A DNA stretch of 42,277 nt from Rickettsiales bacterium (GTDB lineage Bacteria; Pseudomonadota; Alphaproteobacteria; Rickettsiales; JABSSG01): NCBI GenBank assembly GCA_020049805.1, contig JAGVLN010000018.1, positions 1 to 42,277 on the forward strand, given 5' to 3'. The translations under genes were made by a program, and so were the position numbers. The notes under the pieces are model-generated. The model searched no databases and had not been told where the DNA came from. It saw only the letters and a program-made list of their open reading frames with translations. Position 1 is the stretch's first letter. Each line of letters begins with the position of its first letter. Below, piece after piece: positions 7,999 to 17,419 of the stretch.

Positions 7999-8937
7999 AT
8001 GAAAAGAGCTTGTATTTTTCCTGGCCAAGGTTCCCAAACAGTTGGAATGTGTAAAGATATTATTGAACATTATGATATAGCTAGAATTGTCTTACAAGAA
8101 GTAGACGATGCCCTGAATCAGAATTTATCACAAATTATTCTAACTGGGCCAGCAGAAGTTCTAACCCTAACTGAAAACACACAACCTGCCTTAATGGCCT
8201 GTTCTATTGCAATTTTACGCGTAATAGAATCTCTTTCAGGGAAAAAATTATCTCAATTTTGTGATTATGTTGCGGGTCATTCATTAGGAGAATTTACTGC
8301 ATTAACCGCAGCAAATGTTTTTTCATTATCAGATTGTGCAAGATTATTAAGAATTAGAGGTAAATCTATGCAAGAATCTGTTCCTCTTGGAGAAGGAGCA
8401 ATGATAGCCTTGCTAGGCGCAGAATTTAGTGTTGCTCAGGATATCGTGGAGCAGGCTAGTAAAATAGGAGTTTGTCAAATTGCTAATGATAATTCTAACG
8501 GTCAGCAAGTCTTAAGTGGCGTAAGAGAGGCTATAGATGAAGCTATGAATATAGCTTCGCAACAAGGATATAAAGCTATAAAACTAAATGTAAGCGCTCC
8601 CTTTCATTGCAACTTAATGAAACCAGCTCAAGAAGCTGTTAAAGAAGCACTTGCTAATATCACTCTTACTTCTCCTAGCGTACCTTTAATTGCTAATATT
8701 ACTGCTAAACCAGTAACTGACATTGAAACGATTAAGGAATTACTAGTCCAACAAGTAACAGGAATGGTTCGTTGGCGTGAAACAGTTTTAGAATTTAAAA
8801 CTTTAGGCATATCTAATATAGCTGAAATAGGTGCAGGCAAAGTTTTATGTGGTTTAATAAAAAGAACCGATCAAGAACTTAATTGCCAACCAATCAATAA
8901 CTGCCAAGACATTGATTTATTTATAGAAAACTTATAA
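7999..8937 (+). CDS. fabD: Malonyl-CoA:ACP transacylase
   Basis: FabD loads malonyl groups from CoA onto acyl carrier protein for type II fatty acid synthesis. The 312-residue sequence has the opening FPGQGSQ, the nucleophile elbow GHSLGE with Ser95, the Arg of LRIRGKSMQ (Arg120) that binds the malonyl carboxylate, and the catalytic His203 in APFHCNLM. An AGAGGT Shine-Dalgarno sits 5 nt before the ATG. It reads away from ffh and toward ftsZ. The other FAS-II genes are in the opposite-strand fab operon about 3.5 kb away, so fabD has separated from the usual fabD-fabG-acpP-fabF order. Confidence 0.96.
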   Translation: MKRACIFPGQGSQTVGMCKDIIEHYDIARIVLQEVDDALNQNLSQIILTGPAEVLTLTENTQPALMACSIAILRVIESLSGKKLSQFCDYVAGHSLGEFTALTAANVFSLSDCARLLRIRGKSMQESVPLGEGAMIALLGAEFSVAQDIVEQASKIGVCQIANDNSNGQQVLSGVREAIDEAMNIASQQGYKAIKLNVSAPFHCNLMKPAQEAVKEALANITLTSPSVPLIANITAKPVTDIETIKELLVQQVTGMVRWRETVLEFKTLGISNIAEIGAGKVLCGLIKRTDQELNCQPINNCQDIDLFIENL

Positions 8938-9034
8938 TATTAAGAATATTTTGCTATAAAATTATATTATAATATTTTATAATGACCGAAAATAACAATA
9001 TATATTAACTTTACCCTCATATTTAGGATTTATT

Positions 9035-10375
9035 ATGACTATTAATCTACAAGCAGCAGAAAATGTTATCCTTAAGCCAATAATAACAGTGGTAGGCGTA
9101 GGTGGTGCTGGTGGTAATGCTATTAATAATATGATCAGTGCTAAATTAGAAGGGGCAGAATTTATTGCCACCAATACTGATGCTCAAGCTCTTGAATATT
9201 CTTTAGCACCGAAAAAAATCCAATTAGGAAAAGTAGTAACTCGGGGACTAGGAGCTGGCGCTTCACCTGAGATTGGTGCAGCATCTGCTAATGAAGCATT
9301 AGATGAGATTATGCATCATTTGGGACAAAGTAATATAGTATTTATTACAGCAGGCATGGGTGGAGGAACTGGGACTGGAGCCGCACCAGTAATTGCCAAA
9401 GCAGCTAAAGAAAACGGCATATTAACTGTTGGTGTCGTGACCAAACCTTTCCTTTTCGAGGGATCTAATCGTATGCGTTTAGCAGATAAAGGCATTGAAG
9501 AATTAGCAAAGTATGTGGATACATTGATAGTGATACCTAACCAAAATCTTTTTAGAATTACTAATGAACATACTACATTTGCAGACGCTTTTAAAATGGC
9601 AGATGATGTTTTACATGCAGGAGTACGTGGTATTACTGATTTAATGATTATGCCAGGTTTAATTAATTTAGATTTTGCAGATATTAAAACGATTATGAGC
9701 CAAATGGGTAAGGCAATGATGGGAACTGGTGAAGCAGAAGGCACAAATCGCGCAATAAAAGCTGCAGAAGCCGCTATAGCAAATCCATTACTCGCTCATT
9801 CCTCTATGAAAGGTGCAAAAGGAGTGCTAATTAATATCACTGGTGGTAAAGATATGACTTTATTTGAGGTGGATGAAGCGGCCAATCGTATTAGAGATGA
9901 AATAGAAAATGAGCATGCTAATATTATTTTTGGTTCTACCTTTAACAGTGCTTTAGATAATAAAATTAGAGTTTCTGTTGTAGCAACTGGCATAGACTCA
10001 ACTCATACCAAACCACAAGTTAATAATACTATAGAAGCAATTATAAATGAAGAAAGCTCTCTATCTCAGGAAGAATTATTAGAGTTAGATAATGAGTTAG
10101 ACATTGCAGAAGAAGAGATTGGTTTAGAACAAGCTGAAGTTTCAGATGAACTTAATGAGTATATTAATAACTCAAATATGGAAAATGAAATAGCCGAAAA
10201 CCCTAAAAAGAAATTTTTTAATTTATCTGGATTGTTTAATAAATTTATGGGCCCTACATCACAAGAAAGTCCTATAATACAAGCCGTACACAAAGATCGC
10301 ACTTCTGAAGCTTCAACTACAGAAGATCAGGGTGATCTTTATGACATTCCAGCTTTTATTAGGAAACAAAAATAG
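9035..10375 (+). CDS. ftsZ: Cell division GTPase FtsZ
   Basis: FtsZ polymerises into the cytokinetic Z ring. The N-terminal GTPase domain carries GVGGAGGNA (21-29) and the tubulin signature GGGTGTG (109-115). The T7 synergy-loop region is around [11 protein letters not shown], near residue 210. After about residue 320 comes a variable acidic linker of roughly 110 residues, then the conserved terminal peptide [11 protein letters not shown], which recruits FtsA/ZipA-type partners. At 446 residues it is shorter than many alphaproteobacterial FtsZ proteins because of its short linker. TAGGATT precedes the ATG. It is not next to ftsA/ftsQ here but is followed after 2 bp by pgpA. Confidence 0.97.
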   Translation: MTINLQAAENVILKPIITVVGVGGAGGNAINNMISAKLEGAEFIATNTDAQALEYSLAPKKIQLGKVVTRGLGAGASPEIGAASANEALDEIMHHLGQSNIVFITAGMGGGTGTGAAPVIAKAAKENGILTVGVVTKPFLFEGSNRMRLADKGIEELAKYVDTLIVIPNQNLFRITNEHTTFADAFKMADDVLHAGVRGITDLMIMPGLINLDFADIKTIMSQMGKAMMGTGEAEGTNRAIKAAEAAIANPLLAHSSMKGAKGVLINITGGKDMTLFEVDEAANRIRDEIENEHANIIFGSTFNSALDNKIRVSVVATGIDSTHTKPQVNNTIEAIINEESSLSQEELLELDNELDIAEEEIGLEQAEVSDELNEYINNSNMENEIAENPKKKFFNLSGLFNKFMGPTSQESPIIQAVHKDRTSEASTTEDQGDLYDIPAFIRKQK

Positions 10376-10377
10376 GA

Positions 10378-10953
10378 ATGATACAGTATTATAATCCATA
10401 TTTTTTAATTTCTACATGCTTTGGGTTAGGTAAAATACCTAAAGCTCCTGGCACAATTGGTTCTTTCGTAGCCTTGTTCATAACTTATTATTGCTTTAAT
10501 GGAATTGCTGTTTTTAAACAGTATTTTTTACCTGAAACTCCAATTTTTCCTTTTTCTATAATAGCGCTAGTTGGTATAGCATTTCTATTATTTGTTATCG
10601 GCTCATATAGCGCAGGACAATATTCTAAATTAATTAATGTGGAAGATCCTAAAGAAATAATTATTGATGAAATAGTTGGACAAATGCTAACCACAGGTTT
10701 GACAGCGCCTTTTTCAATAATGTTTTTATATAATATTGTACCAATAGACTTAGTAATCATTGGCAGCATATTAAGCAGTTTTATTTTGTTTAGATTGTTT
10801 GATATTTTTAAACCATGGCCTATAAACTGGTTAGATAAAAATATTAAAGGCGGTATCGGCATTATGTTAGATGATATTATGGCCGCAATATTTGCTATTG
10901 TAATATATAATGCGCTTTTACTAGTTCTCATGAATCAATTATCTCAACAATGA
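10378..10953 (+). CDS. pgpA: Phosphatidylglycerophosphatase A
   Basis: PgpA dephosphorylates phosphatidylglycerophosphate to phosphatidylglycerol at the inner membrane. The 191-residue protein has the family opening GLGKIPKAPGTIGS, the acidic DEIVGQ motif near residue 98, and FRLFDIFKPWPI followed by a LDD pair, with several hydrophobic segments. The start is 2 bp after the ftsZ stop and the 3' end overlaps pncC by 4 bp (ATGA), so ftsZ-pgpA-pncC is a tight operon. The pgpA-cinA neighbourhood is common in alphaproteobacteria. Confidence 0.93.
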   Translation: MIQYYNPYFLISTCFGLGKIPKAPGTIGSFVALFITYYCFNGIAVFKQYFLPETPIFPFSIIALVGIAFLLFVIGSYSAGQYSKLINVEDPKEIIIDEIVGQMLTTGLTAPFSIMFLYNIVPIDLVIIGSILSSFILFRLFDIFKPWPINWLDKNIKGGIGIMLDDIMAAIFAIVIYNALLLVLMNQLSQQ

Positions 10954-11444
10954 TCAATTCTAAATACTTAGATTTAGTTAGGCAAATATTTGATTATTGT
11001 AATAAATATAAATTAAAAATTTGCGTTGCTGAATCTTGCACTGGAGGATTACTATCTACTTATTTTACTTATTTACCTGGTTCTTCTAAGTTTTTTGAAA
11101 AGGGTCTAGTAACGTACAGTAACCATTCTAAAACTCAATTACTAAATATTTCTCCAGATATATTAGCCAACTATAGCGCTGTAAGTTTTGAAACTGCTAT
11201 GTTGATGGCCCAAAATATTAGTCTTGGCCATTCTGATTATTTAAGTTTAGCAACTACCGGAGTATTAGGACCTGATAATGACGGCACTAATCCAATAGGC
11301 TTAGTTTATATTGGCTGTAATACAAAGAACGAACTTTTAAAAGTCCAAAAACTAATGCTTAATGGCAGTAGACATGAAATGCAAGATCAAGTTGTGGGCC
11401 ATATATTAAATTTAGCAATCGATAATCTGAATATGTTAAGTTAG
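10950..11444 (+). CDS. pncC: CinA C-terminal family nicotinamide-nucleotide amidohydrolase
   Basis: This 164-residue stand-alone CinA C-terminal domain probably deamidates nicotinamide mononucleotide for NAD recycling. The family signature AESCTGGLLS lies near residues 29-38, followed by GLVTYSNHSK, where intact members usually have G-x-V-x-Y-x-N. A TGVLGPD glycine loop is near residue 104. It lacks the N-terminal MoCF-like domain of full-length CinA. The start overlaps pgpA. The stop is 1 bp from the end of the opposite-strand mltG, leaving no room for a separate terminator. Confidence 0.9.
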   Translation: MINSKYLDLVRQIFDYCNKYKLKICVAESCTGGLLSTYFTYLPGSSKFFEKGLVTYSNHSKTQLLNISPDILANYSAVSFETAMLMAQNISLGHSDYLSLATTGVLGPDNDGTNPIGLVYIGCNTKNELLKVQKLMLNGSRHEMQDQVVGHILNLAIDNLNMLS

Positions 11445-11445
11445 C

Positions 11446-12390
11446 TTATTTACCTAGTTTCCTATAATCCTGCACATACCTGTTATGATCATTTAATTTT
11501 GTTGAGAAACTATGTCTACCTTCGCTATTCGCTACAAAATATAGGTAAGTGGTATCAGCAGGATGTACTACTGCTTGGATTGAACTAATGCCAGGGTTAG
11601 CTATTGGAGAGGGTGGCAAACCAGCAACAACATAAGTGTTAAATGGTGAATTAATTTGCAAATCTTTTCTAGTAAGCAATCTATCTAAAATATATTTACC
11701 TTCAGTAATAGCGTAAATAGTAGTGGGATCGGCCTGTAGTCTCATACCCAATTTTAATCTATTATAAAATACTGAAGCAATAATTGGCCTTTCATCATCA
11801 AACTTTGTTTCTTTCTCCACAATAGAAGCAAGAGTGAGAATTTCTTGAGGAGTTTTTAAAGGTATAGTTTGAGCTCGAGTAACCCATAATTGATTTAATA
11901 CAGCAATTAATGATTGATGCATTCTATCTAGCATAGCTTGTTTGGTATCTCCTAAGGTATAAAAATATGTGTTAGGTAAGAATGCCCCTTCTTGATATTT
12001 CTTTTGAATGGTACCAATCAAATTACTATCATTTTGAACTAAAGACAACACCTGGAAAGTAGTGAATCCCTCTGGTACAGTAATTTTTCTAATCACTATT
12101 TCACCATTTTTCATCATATTAATTATAGATAAAGGACTGGATCCAGGAGGAATTTCATATTCTCCGGCTTGAATGTAGCCATTTATAGTTAAAAATTGAG
12201 ACAGTAACCAATATAACGTAGGATAGGAAATGAGCTGCTCTTTAGCTAGCATTTCAGCAATTACCTTTTTTGAAGTACCTTTGGTTATTAGAATAGTTTT
12301 TTTATCAGAATAAGAATTAGGCCAAATAGAATATATAGATAAACTTATAGCCAGCAAAAATAGGCAATAAAATATATATCTTAATTTCAT
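11446..12390 (-). CDS. mltG: Endolytic murein transglycosylase MltG (YceG)
   Basis: MltG cleaves nascent glycan strands and helps set peptidoglycan chain length, so its presence implies a retained, perhaps minimal, cell wall. It has an N-terminal membrane anchor (about residues 5-22), a LysM-like part with AGEYEIPPG (75-83), and a catalytic domain with LASIVEKETKF, where Glu192 is the expected catalytic acid, followed by VFYNRL and LQADPTTIYA. The 314 residues are near the usual length. It is the last gene of recA-fabG-acpP-fabF-mltG, 14 bp after fabF; the acpP-fabF-mltG order is common in alphaproteobacteria. Confidence 0.95.
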   Translation of the reverse strand: MKLRYIFYCLFLLAISLSIYSIWPNSYSDKKTILITKGTSKKVIAEMLAKEQLISYPTLYWLLSQFLTINGYIQAGEYEIPPGSSPLSIINMMKNGEIVIRKITVPEGFTTFQVLSLVQNDSNLIGTIQKKYQEGAFLPNTYFYTLGDTKQAMLDRMHQSLIAVLNQLWVTRAQTIPLKTPQEILTLASIVEKETKFDDERPIIASVFYNRLKLGMRLQADPTTIYAITEGKYILDRLLTRKDLQINSPFNTYVVAGLPPSPIANPGISSIQAVVHPADTTYLYFVANSEGRHSFSTKLNDHNRYVQDYRKLGK

Positions 12391-12404
12391 GATTTATTAA
12401 TTAA

Positions 12405-13661
12405 CTAAACTTTCTTAAAGATAAGAGTAGCATTAGTTCCACCAAACCCAAAGGAATTTGACATTGCAGCAGTACATTTTTTTTCTTTTGCTACTTTAGG
12501 CACTAAATCAATTTCACAATTCTCAGGCGGATTATCTAAATTTAATGTAGGAGGTAAGATACCATTATTAATTGCTAAAATAGAAAATATTGCTTCTACG
12601 CTACCCGCAGCTCCTAATAAATGTCCTATAGATGATTTAGTAGATGACATTGAAAGATTCTTAGCTTCTATGCCAAATAATCTAGTAACTGCTCCAAGTT
12701 CTATTTCGTCGCCTAATGGTGTGGAAGTACCGTGAGCATTTACATAACCTATTTCAGATAAATTTAAACCTGATTTATTTAAAGCCATTTTCATTGAACG
12801 AAACCCGCCTCTTCCTTCAGAATGTGGCGCAGTTATATGATAAGCGTCGCCTGTAGAACCATAGCCTACTAATTCAGCATAAATTTTTGCTCCCCGTTTC
12901 TTAGCATGTTCATATTCTTCCAATACTAATGAACCAGCACCCTCGCCCATTACAAAACCATCACGATTTTTATCCCAAGGCCTTGAAGCTTTTTCGGGAG
13001 TGTCATTAAAATTAGTTGATAATGCTCTTGCTGATGCAAATCCGGCCATACCTATACGGCACACAGCTGCTTCAGCTCCACCAGCAATCATAACGTCTGC
13101 ATCACCAGCTTGAATAATACGAGCAGCATCACCAATAGCATGAGCTCCTGTAGAACAAGCAGTTACTACGGCTTGATTTGGACCCATAAATCCATATTTA
13201 ATCGATAAATGCCCAGAAAGTAGATTTATTAAACTCGCAGGAATAAAAAATGGACTTAGACGTCTCGGACCATTTTCATGAACCATAATAGAGTTTTCTT
13301 CTATAGTAGTAAGTCCGCCGATTCCAGAGCCAAGCAATACGCCTGTCATCTCTAAATCATATTCATCAGTTGGTTTCCATCCGGAATCTTCTACTGCTTG
13401 GATAGAAGCAGCCATACCAAAGACGATAAACTCATCCATTTTACGTATATCTTTGGAGGAAACATATTTTTCTGCATCAAATTGACCAGGTCCTGTACCG
13501 ATTATTATTTCACCGGCAACCTTACAGGGTATATCTGTAGTATCAAATTTAGTTATAGTCTTGATACCCGATTTCCCTTGGATTAGCTTATTCCACGTCA
13601 GCTCTGTGTTTTCAGCTAGTGGGGTAACTAATCCTATACCTGTTACAACCACTCTTCTCAT
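12405..13661 (-). CDS. fabF: 3-oxoacyl-ACP synthase II
   Basis: FabF condenses acyl-ACP with malonyl-ACP in fatty acid elongation. The 418-residue thiolase-fold enzyme has Cys169 in TACSTGAHA, His310 in NAHGTSTPLGD, Lys342 and His347 in SSTKSSIGHLLGAAG, and the C-terminal glycine block FGFGGTN. All catalytic residues are present. It starts 12 bp after acpP and is clearly cotranscribed with it. No fabH is seen in the window. Confidence 0.97.
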   Translation of the reverse strand: MRRVVVTGIGLVTPLAENTELTWNKLIQGKSGIKTITKFDTTDIPCKVAGEIIIGTGPGQFDAEKYVSSKDIRKMDEFIVFGMAASIQAVEDSGWKPTDEYDLEMTGVLLGSGIGGLTTIEENSIMVHENGPRRLSPFFIPASLINLLSGHLSIKYGFMGPNQAVVTACSTGAHAIGDAARIIQAGDADVMIAGGAEAAVCRIGMAGFASARALSTNFNDTPEKASRPWDKNRDGFVMGEGAGSLVLEEYEHAKKRGAKIYAELVGYGSTGDAYHITAPHSEGRGGFRSMKMALNKSGLNLSEIGYVNAHGTSTPLGDEIELGAVTRLFGIEAKNLSMSSTKSSIGHLLGAAGSVEAIFSILAINNGILPPTLNLDNPPENCEIDLVPKVAKEKKCTAAMSNSFGFGGTNATLIFKKV

Positions 13662-13673
13662 ATTTAATATATT

Positions 13674-13913
13674 TTATTTTTTACTATGTTCAGTAATGTA
13701 TGTCACTGCATCATTAACAGTTTTGATTTTTTCGGCAACATCATCAGGAATTTGTACATCAAACTCTTCTTCAAATGCCATAACCAATTCTACTTGGTCA
13801 AGACTATCTGCCCCAAAATCTTCAACAAAACTTGCTTCTGGTGTTATTCTTGATTCTTCAACATCAAGATTTTTGGCAACAATCTTTTTTACTCTTTCTT
13901 CAACATCACTCAT
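13674..13913 (-). CDS. acpP: Acyl carrier protein
   Basis: The 79-residue acidic four-helix protein carries growing acyl chains on a 4'-phosphopantetheine arm. The attachment site is Ser37 in the invariant [10 protein letters not shown] motif. An AAGGA Shine-Dalgarno precedes the ATG. A 102-bp gap separates it from fabG upstream and contains its own promoter, as expected for a protein needed in large amounts. CoaX, which initiates CoA synthesis and so the prosthetic group, is encoded at 34531-35307. Confidence 0.97.
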   Translation of the reverse strand: MSDVEERVKKIVAKNLDVEESRITPEASFVEDFGADSLDQVELVMAFEEEFDVQIPDDVAEKIKTVNDAVTYITEHSKK

Positions 13914-13974
13914 ATTTTTATCCTTATATTATTTGGTGTTATAAATTATTGACTAACACTAGCTGAATGTTTTT

Positions 13975-14003
13975 ATCATATATCTATTCAATTGGCTAGT
14001 CAA
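13975..14003 (-). promoter_or_regulatory. Promoter for acpP-fabF-mltG
   Basis: On the minus strand, TTGACT (14003-13998) is followed by a 17-bp spacer and TATGAT (13980-13975). Transcription would start near 13968, giving a leader of about 55 nt. It lies between fabG and acpP, so acpP can be expressed independently of recA-fabG. Confidence 0.55.
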
Positions 14004-14015
14004 AAAGACAAATTA

Positions 14016-14753
14016 TTATACCATTAACATTCCGCCATTCACATGAAGTGTCTGTCCAGTAATATATTTGGCCTCTTCGGTAGCTAGAAATGCTACAGAT
14101 GATGCTATATCCTTTGCTGTTCCCATACACCCTAAAGGGATAGTGCTTAATATCTTCGCTTTTTGCTCATCTGTAAGCACATCAGTCATTGGTGAACTAA
14201 TAAAACCAGGCGCTATATTGTTAATGGTAATGCCTCTAGATGCCACTTCCAACGCTAGAGCTTTAGACATACCAACCATTCCTGCTTTTGAAGCACAGTA
14301 ATTAGCTTGCCCTGGATTGCCACTAAAACCTACCACAGATGTAATATTAATAATTCTTCCCCACCTTGCTTTCATCATCACTTTCATAGCATTGCGATTT
14401 AAAACAAAAGTTGAAGTTAAATTAATATTAATGACCTTTTCAAAATCTTCCCTATTCATCCTAATAGCTAAGGTGTCCTTAGTTATTCCAGCATTACACA
14501 CTAAAATATCTAGCCCTCCTAATAGATTCACAGCATTTTCTATTAAGCTTTCTACTGAAACGGGGTTATCTAATGCGCAAACTAATTTATGACAATTACT
14601 ACCAATCTCATTCATCAAGTCAGTTAATTTATCTTCTTTAGTGCCGCTTATAACAATTTCAGCACCTTGTTTATGCAAGGTTTTTGCAATTTCTGAGCCA
14701 ATACCTCCAGTAGCACCTGTAATTAAGGCCTTTTTACCCTTTAAATCGAACAT
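14016..14753 (-). CDS. fabG: 3-oxoacyl-ACP reductase
   Basis: FabG reduces 3-oxoacyl-ACP with NADPH in fatty acid elongation. The 245-residue short-chain dehydrogenase has TGATGGIG (12-19), NAG at 87-89, and the Ser139-Tyr152-Lys156 catalytic set, with the usual YCASK. It ends in the conserved HVNGGMLMV. Its ATG overlaps the recA stop by one base (TAATG), which implies translational coupling. The recA-fabG junction is unusual: fabG normally follows fabD, which here lies about 5 kb away on the other strand. Confidence 0.95.
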   Translation of the reverse strand: MFDLKGKKALITGATGGIGSEIAKTLHKQGAEIVISGTKEDKLTDLMNEIGSNCHKLVCALDNPVSVESLIENAVNLLGGLDILVCNAGITKDTLAIRMNREDFEKVININLTSTFVLNRNAMKVMMKARWGRIINITSVVGFSGNPGQANYCASKAGMVGMSKALALEVASRGITINNIAPGFISSPMTDVLTDEQKAKILSTIPLGCMGTAKDIASSVAFLATEEAKYITGQTLHVNGGMLMV

Positions 14754-15790
14754 TATACCTCTTCCGTTTCTTCTATGTCGTTAGTTTCCTCTCCTTTATG
14801 CTCCGTAACAATAACATTACCTTTGCTACGAACCAATTGTTCAATTTTATGCGCAATTTCTGGGTGAGTTTTCAAGTACTCTTTTGCATTCTCTCTTCCT
14901 TGGCCGATTTTATTGTTTTCATATGCAAACCAAGCACCAGATTTTTCTATTATACCTGCTTTTACTCCAAGGTCGATTAATTCTCCGAAATGAGAAATAC
15001 CCTCTCCATACATAATATCAAAATCTACAACTTTAAATGGCGGAGCTACTTTGTTTTTAACAACCTTCACTCTAGTTTGATTACCAACAGCTTCTTCTTT
15101 ATCCTTAATGGAGCCTATACGTCTAATATCAATACGGACAGAAGCATAAAATTTTAATGCATTACCACCAGTGGTAGTTTCAGGATTACCAAACATTACT
15201 CCTATTTTCATCCTAATTTGATTAATGAAAATTACCATACAATTAGTACGAGAGATAGAAGCAGTTAATTTACGAAGAGCCTGGCTCATTAATCGTGCTT
15301 GTAATCCCATATGAGAATCACCCATTTCTCCTTCTATCTCAGCTTTGGGAACCAAAGCTGCCACACTATCTACAACTAAAACATCAATTGCACCTGAGCG
15401 CACTAATGTATCTACTATTTCTAAAGCCTGTTCTCCTGTATCTGGTTGAGAAATAATTAAATTATCTATATCAACTCCTAATTTCCTTGCATATGCAGGA
15501 TCAAGAGCATGCTCTGCATCAATGAAAGCACAATTACCACCCTTTTTTTGAGCTTCAGCAACTACATGCAAAGTTAAAGTTGTTTTACCAGAACTTTCTG
15601 GGCCAAAAATCTCAATTATACGTCCTTTTGGCAAACCTCCTACACCAAGAGCCATATCTAAACCTATTGAGCCAGTAGAAACTACATCAACATCAACTGC
15701 AGGTTTCTGGCCTAATTTCATAATTGAGCCTTTACCAAAAGCTTTTTCAATTTGTCCTAATGCAGTATCTAGAGCTTTTTGTTTATCCAT
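14753..15790 (-). CDS. recA: Recombinase RecA
   Basis: RecA forms filaments on single-stranded DNA, drives homologous strand exchange and stimulates LexA-type autocleavage. The 345-residue sequence has Walker A GPESSGKT (63-70), Walker [11 protein letters not shown] (about residue 140), the L1/L2 DNA-binding loops ([19 protein letters not shown]), and an acidic C-terminal tail rich in Glu. A good AGGAGA Shine-Dalgarno precedes the ATG. No SOS box was recognised. It is first in the recA-fabG-acpP-fabF-mltG run. Confidence 0.98.
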   Translation of the reverse strand: MDKQKALDTALGQIEKAFGKGSIMKLGQKPAVDVDVVSTGSIGLDMALGVGGLPKGRIIEIFGPESSGKTTLTLHVVAEAQKKGGNCAFIDAEHALDPAYARKLGVDIDNLIISQPDTGEQALEIVDTLVRSGAIDVLVVDSVAALVPKAEIEGEMGDSHMGLQARLMSQALRKLTASISRTNCMVIFINQIRMKIGVMFGNPETTTGGNALKFYASVRIDIRRIGSIKDKEEAVGNQTRVKVVKNKVAPPFKVVDFDIMYGEGISHFGELIDLGVKAGIIEKSGAWFAYENNKIGQGRENAKEYLKTHPEIAHKIEQLVRSKGNVIVTEHKGEETNDIEETEEV

Positions 15791-15823
15791 TATATTCTCC
15801 TTATTCTTTAAAGCACATTTACA

Positions 15824-15851
15824 TTTATATTATATTATATAAAATTGTAAA
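15824..15851 (-). promoter_or_regulatory. Promoter of recA
   Basis: On the minus strand, TTTACA (15851-15846), a 16-bp spacer and TATAAA (15829-15824) place the start of transcription near 15817, about 27 nt before the recA ATG. The surrounding sequence is almost pure A/T, so other -10 boxes are possible. Confidence 0.45.
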
Positions 15852-15906
15852 TACTATTTATTTATGTTATACATCTACTATAAGCAACCCTAGACTAATC
15901 TTCCTA

Positions 15907-17400
15907 ATGAAAAGAATATATAAAAATAACAATAATTTAATAATAAAAACTATAATATTTTTATTAATTTCATTATCCACATGCCTTAATTTATCTTTCT
16001 CTGAAGAATTCGATATAGGCTTAATAGAAAAAGTTAAGCACGGAGTAGTTAGTATAAAAGTAAAAAGTAATTATTCAGCTTACGGCTATATAGGAGAATC
16101 TTATGGCACAGGCTTTATAATCGAAAAAAGTAAGGGTCTAATACTTACAAATACTCATATAGTTCAACCTGGTACAGTAAATTCTTTTGAGATAAAATTT
16201 TTTAATGGCAAAGAAATAGAAGCTAAGCTTTTATATTACGATCCATGGCAAGATTTTGCTATTATAAAAACTGACATTAAAGAAATACCAGAAGATGCTA
16301 CAGAGTTAAAATTTAATCCTGGTAGCTATTCCTTAAACCAAAGTGTATTAATGGTAGGAAATAACCAAGGCAAGGATTTCTCTATTCAAACAGGAAATAT
16401 AAGTAGCCTATATGAATCCATGGGAGTATTTCCTAATCAATCTTTGCGTATCAGTCTAAATGTTAAAGGCGGCTCTAGCGGATCCCCAGTTGTTGATAAA
16501 AATGGGCTAGTCATAGCCTTAAATCATTCCGGAGATGAAACTTCTGCTATAGCTCTTCCTATAAATTATGTTTCTGATGCATTACAAATGATAAATAAAA
16601 ATTCAGAACCTGTACGTAAACATATAGGCGCTATTACGGAATTTTATTCTTTGGATCATGCAGTTAAATACACTAATTTACCGAAAGATAAAATATTAAA
16701 TTATATAAAACAATATCCTAATTCTTTTAATCGTACTCTAAGAGTAAAATTTATCATGAAAGATGCTCCTGCGGAAAATAAATTACAGGTAGGAGATATT
16801 ATTTGGGCAATTAACGGAACTGAAATTGGACCAAATCTATATCTATTAGATAAAATAATGAATGATAGTCCTACAAACAAAGTAACTCTTTCAGTATATA
16901 GATTAGGAAAATTATTAGAAATAGAAGTTCCATTGTATAATTTGCAAGAAAATAAGATAAAAAAAATGATAATATTTGGAGGCGCTACCTTTTATGAAGC
17001 TGACGATTTTATTAGATTGATCTATGGTGCCCCAGCTAAAAGTGTTTTTATTACAAATATAGAATATGGCACAAGTTTTGATCAACAATTTCCTTATACT
17101 CAAATCTCGGATTCAAATTATTTGTTGAGAGCTATCAATATTTTAGCTTTTAGTGAAAACCCTATAGTTACATTAGATGATCTAGTTAAATCTATACCTG
17201 GGCTAATAAAGAAAAAATATTTTAATGTTGGATATAAAAATTTTGCTACGGCTTGGCATTCTTATACCGGCTTATATTATTTTGACCAGACTCCTACTAT
17301 TGCAGATATCAAATATAATACATTAGATAGTAAGCCAATTATCTTAAGTTTCGATAACCAAACCTTAGAATGGAAGCAAGAAGATTTATTACCTTCTTAA
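15907..17400 (+). CDS. HtrA-like trypsin-family serine protease with PDZ region
   Basis: I take the ATG at 15907 (497 residues) as the start because it gives a standard Sec signal: a basic tip, a hydrophobic core at about residues 12-31, then processing near residue 32. The mature protein has a trypsin fold with the triad His84 (LTNTHIV), Asp116 (WQDFAII) and Ser191 (GSSGSPVV). A PDZ-like region follows at about 330-410 (AENKLQVGDIIWAINGTEI). The last 90 residues are not clearly PDZ. Such envelope proteases degrade or chaperone misfolded proteins. It diverges from recA. It is more diverged than typical DegP and could be a second, specialised member. Confidence 0.82.
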   Translation: MKRIYKNNNNLIIKTIIFLLISLSTCLNLSFSEEFDIGLIEKVKHGVVSIKVKSNYSAYGYIGESYGTGFIIEKSKGLILTNTHIVQPGTVNSFEIKFFNGKEIEAKLLYYDPWQDFAIIKTDIKEIPEDATELKFNPGSYSLNQSVLMVGNNQGKDFSIQTGNISSLYESMGVFPNQSLRISLNVKGGSSGSPVVDKNGLVIALNHSGDETSAIALPINYVSDALQMINKNSEPVRKHIGAITEFYSLDHAVKYTNLPKDKILNYIKQYPNSFNRTLRVKFIMKDAPAENKLQVGDIIWAINGTEIGPNLYLLDKIMNDSPTNKVTLSVYRLGKLLEIEVPLYNLQENKIKKMIIFGGATFYEADDFIRLIYGAPAKSVFITNIEYGTSFDQQFPYTQISDSNYLLRAINILAFSENPIVTLDDLVKSIPGLIKKKYFNVGYKNFATAWHSYTGLYYFDQTPTIADIKYNTLDSKPIILSFDNQTLEWKQEDLLPS

Positions 17401-17419
17401 ACCTCAACATTATTTATTT

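Noticed and set aside
8938-9034. ftsZ promoter
   Set aside because: TTGCTA and TATAAT-like boxes exist but none has 16-18 bp spacing, so the start cannot be placed.
9316-9744. 142-codon open frame on the minus strand inside ftsZ
   Set aside because: Fully antisense to a conserved gene, with no family likeness; it is a composition shadow.
10488-10931. 147-codon open frame on the minus strand inside pgpA
   Set aside because: Mirrors the pgpA codons and has no family motif.
15724-15906. Extended start for the protease gene
   Set aside because: It would overlap the recA 5' end and bury the signal peptide inside the protein; the ATG at 15907 gives a normal signal.
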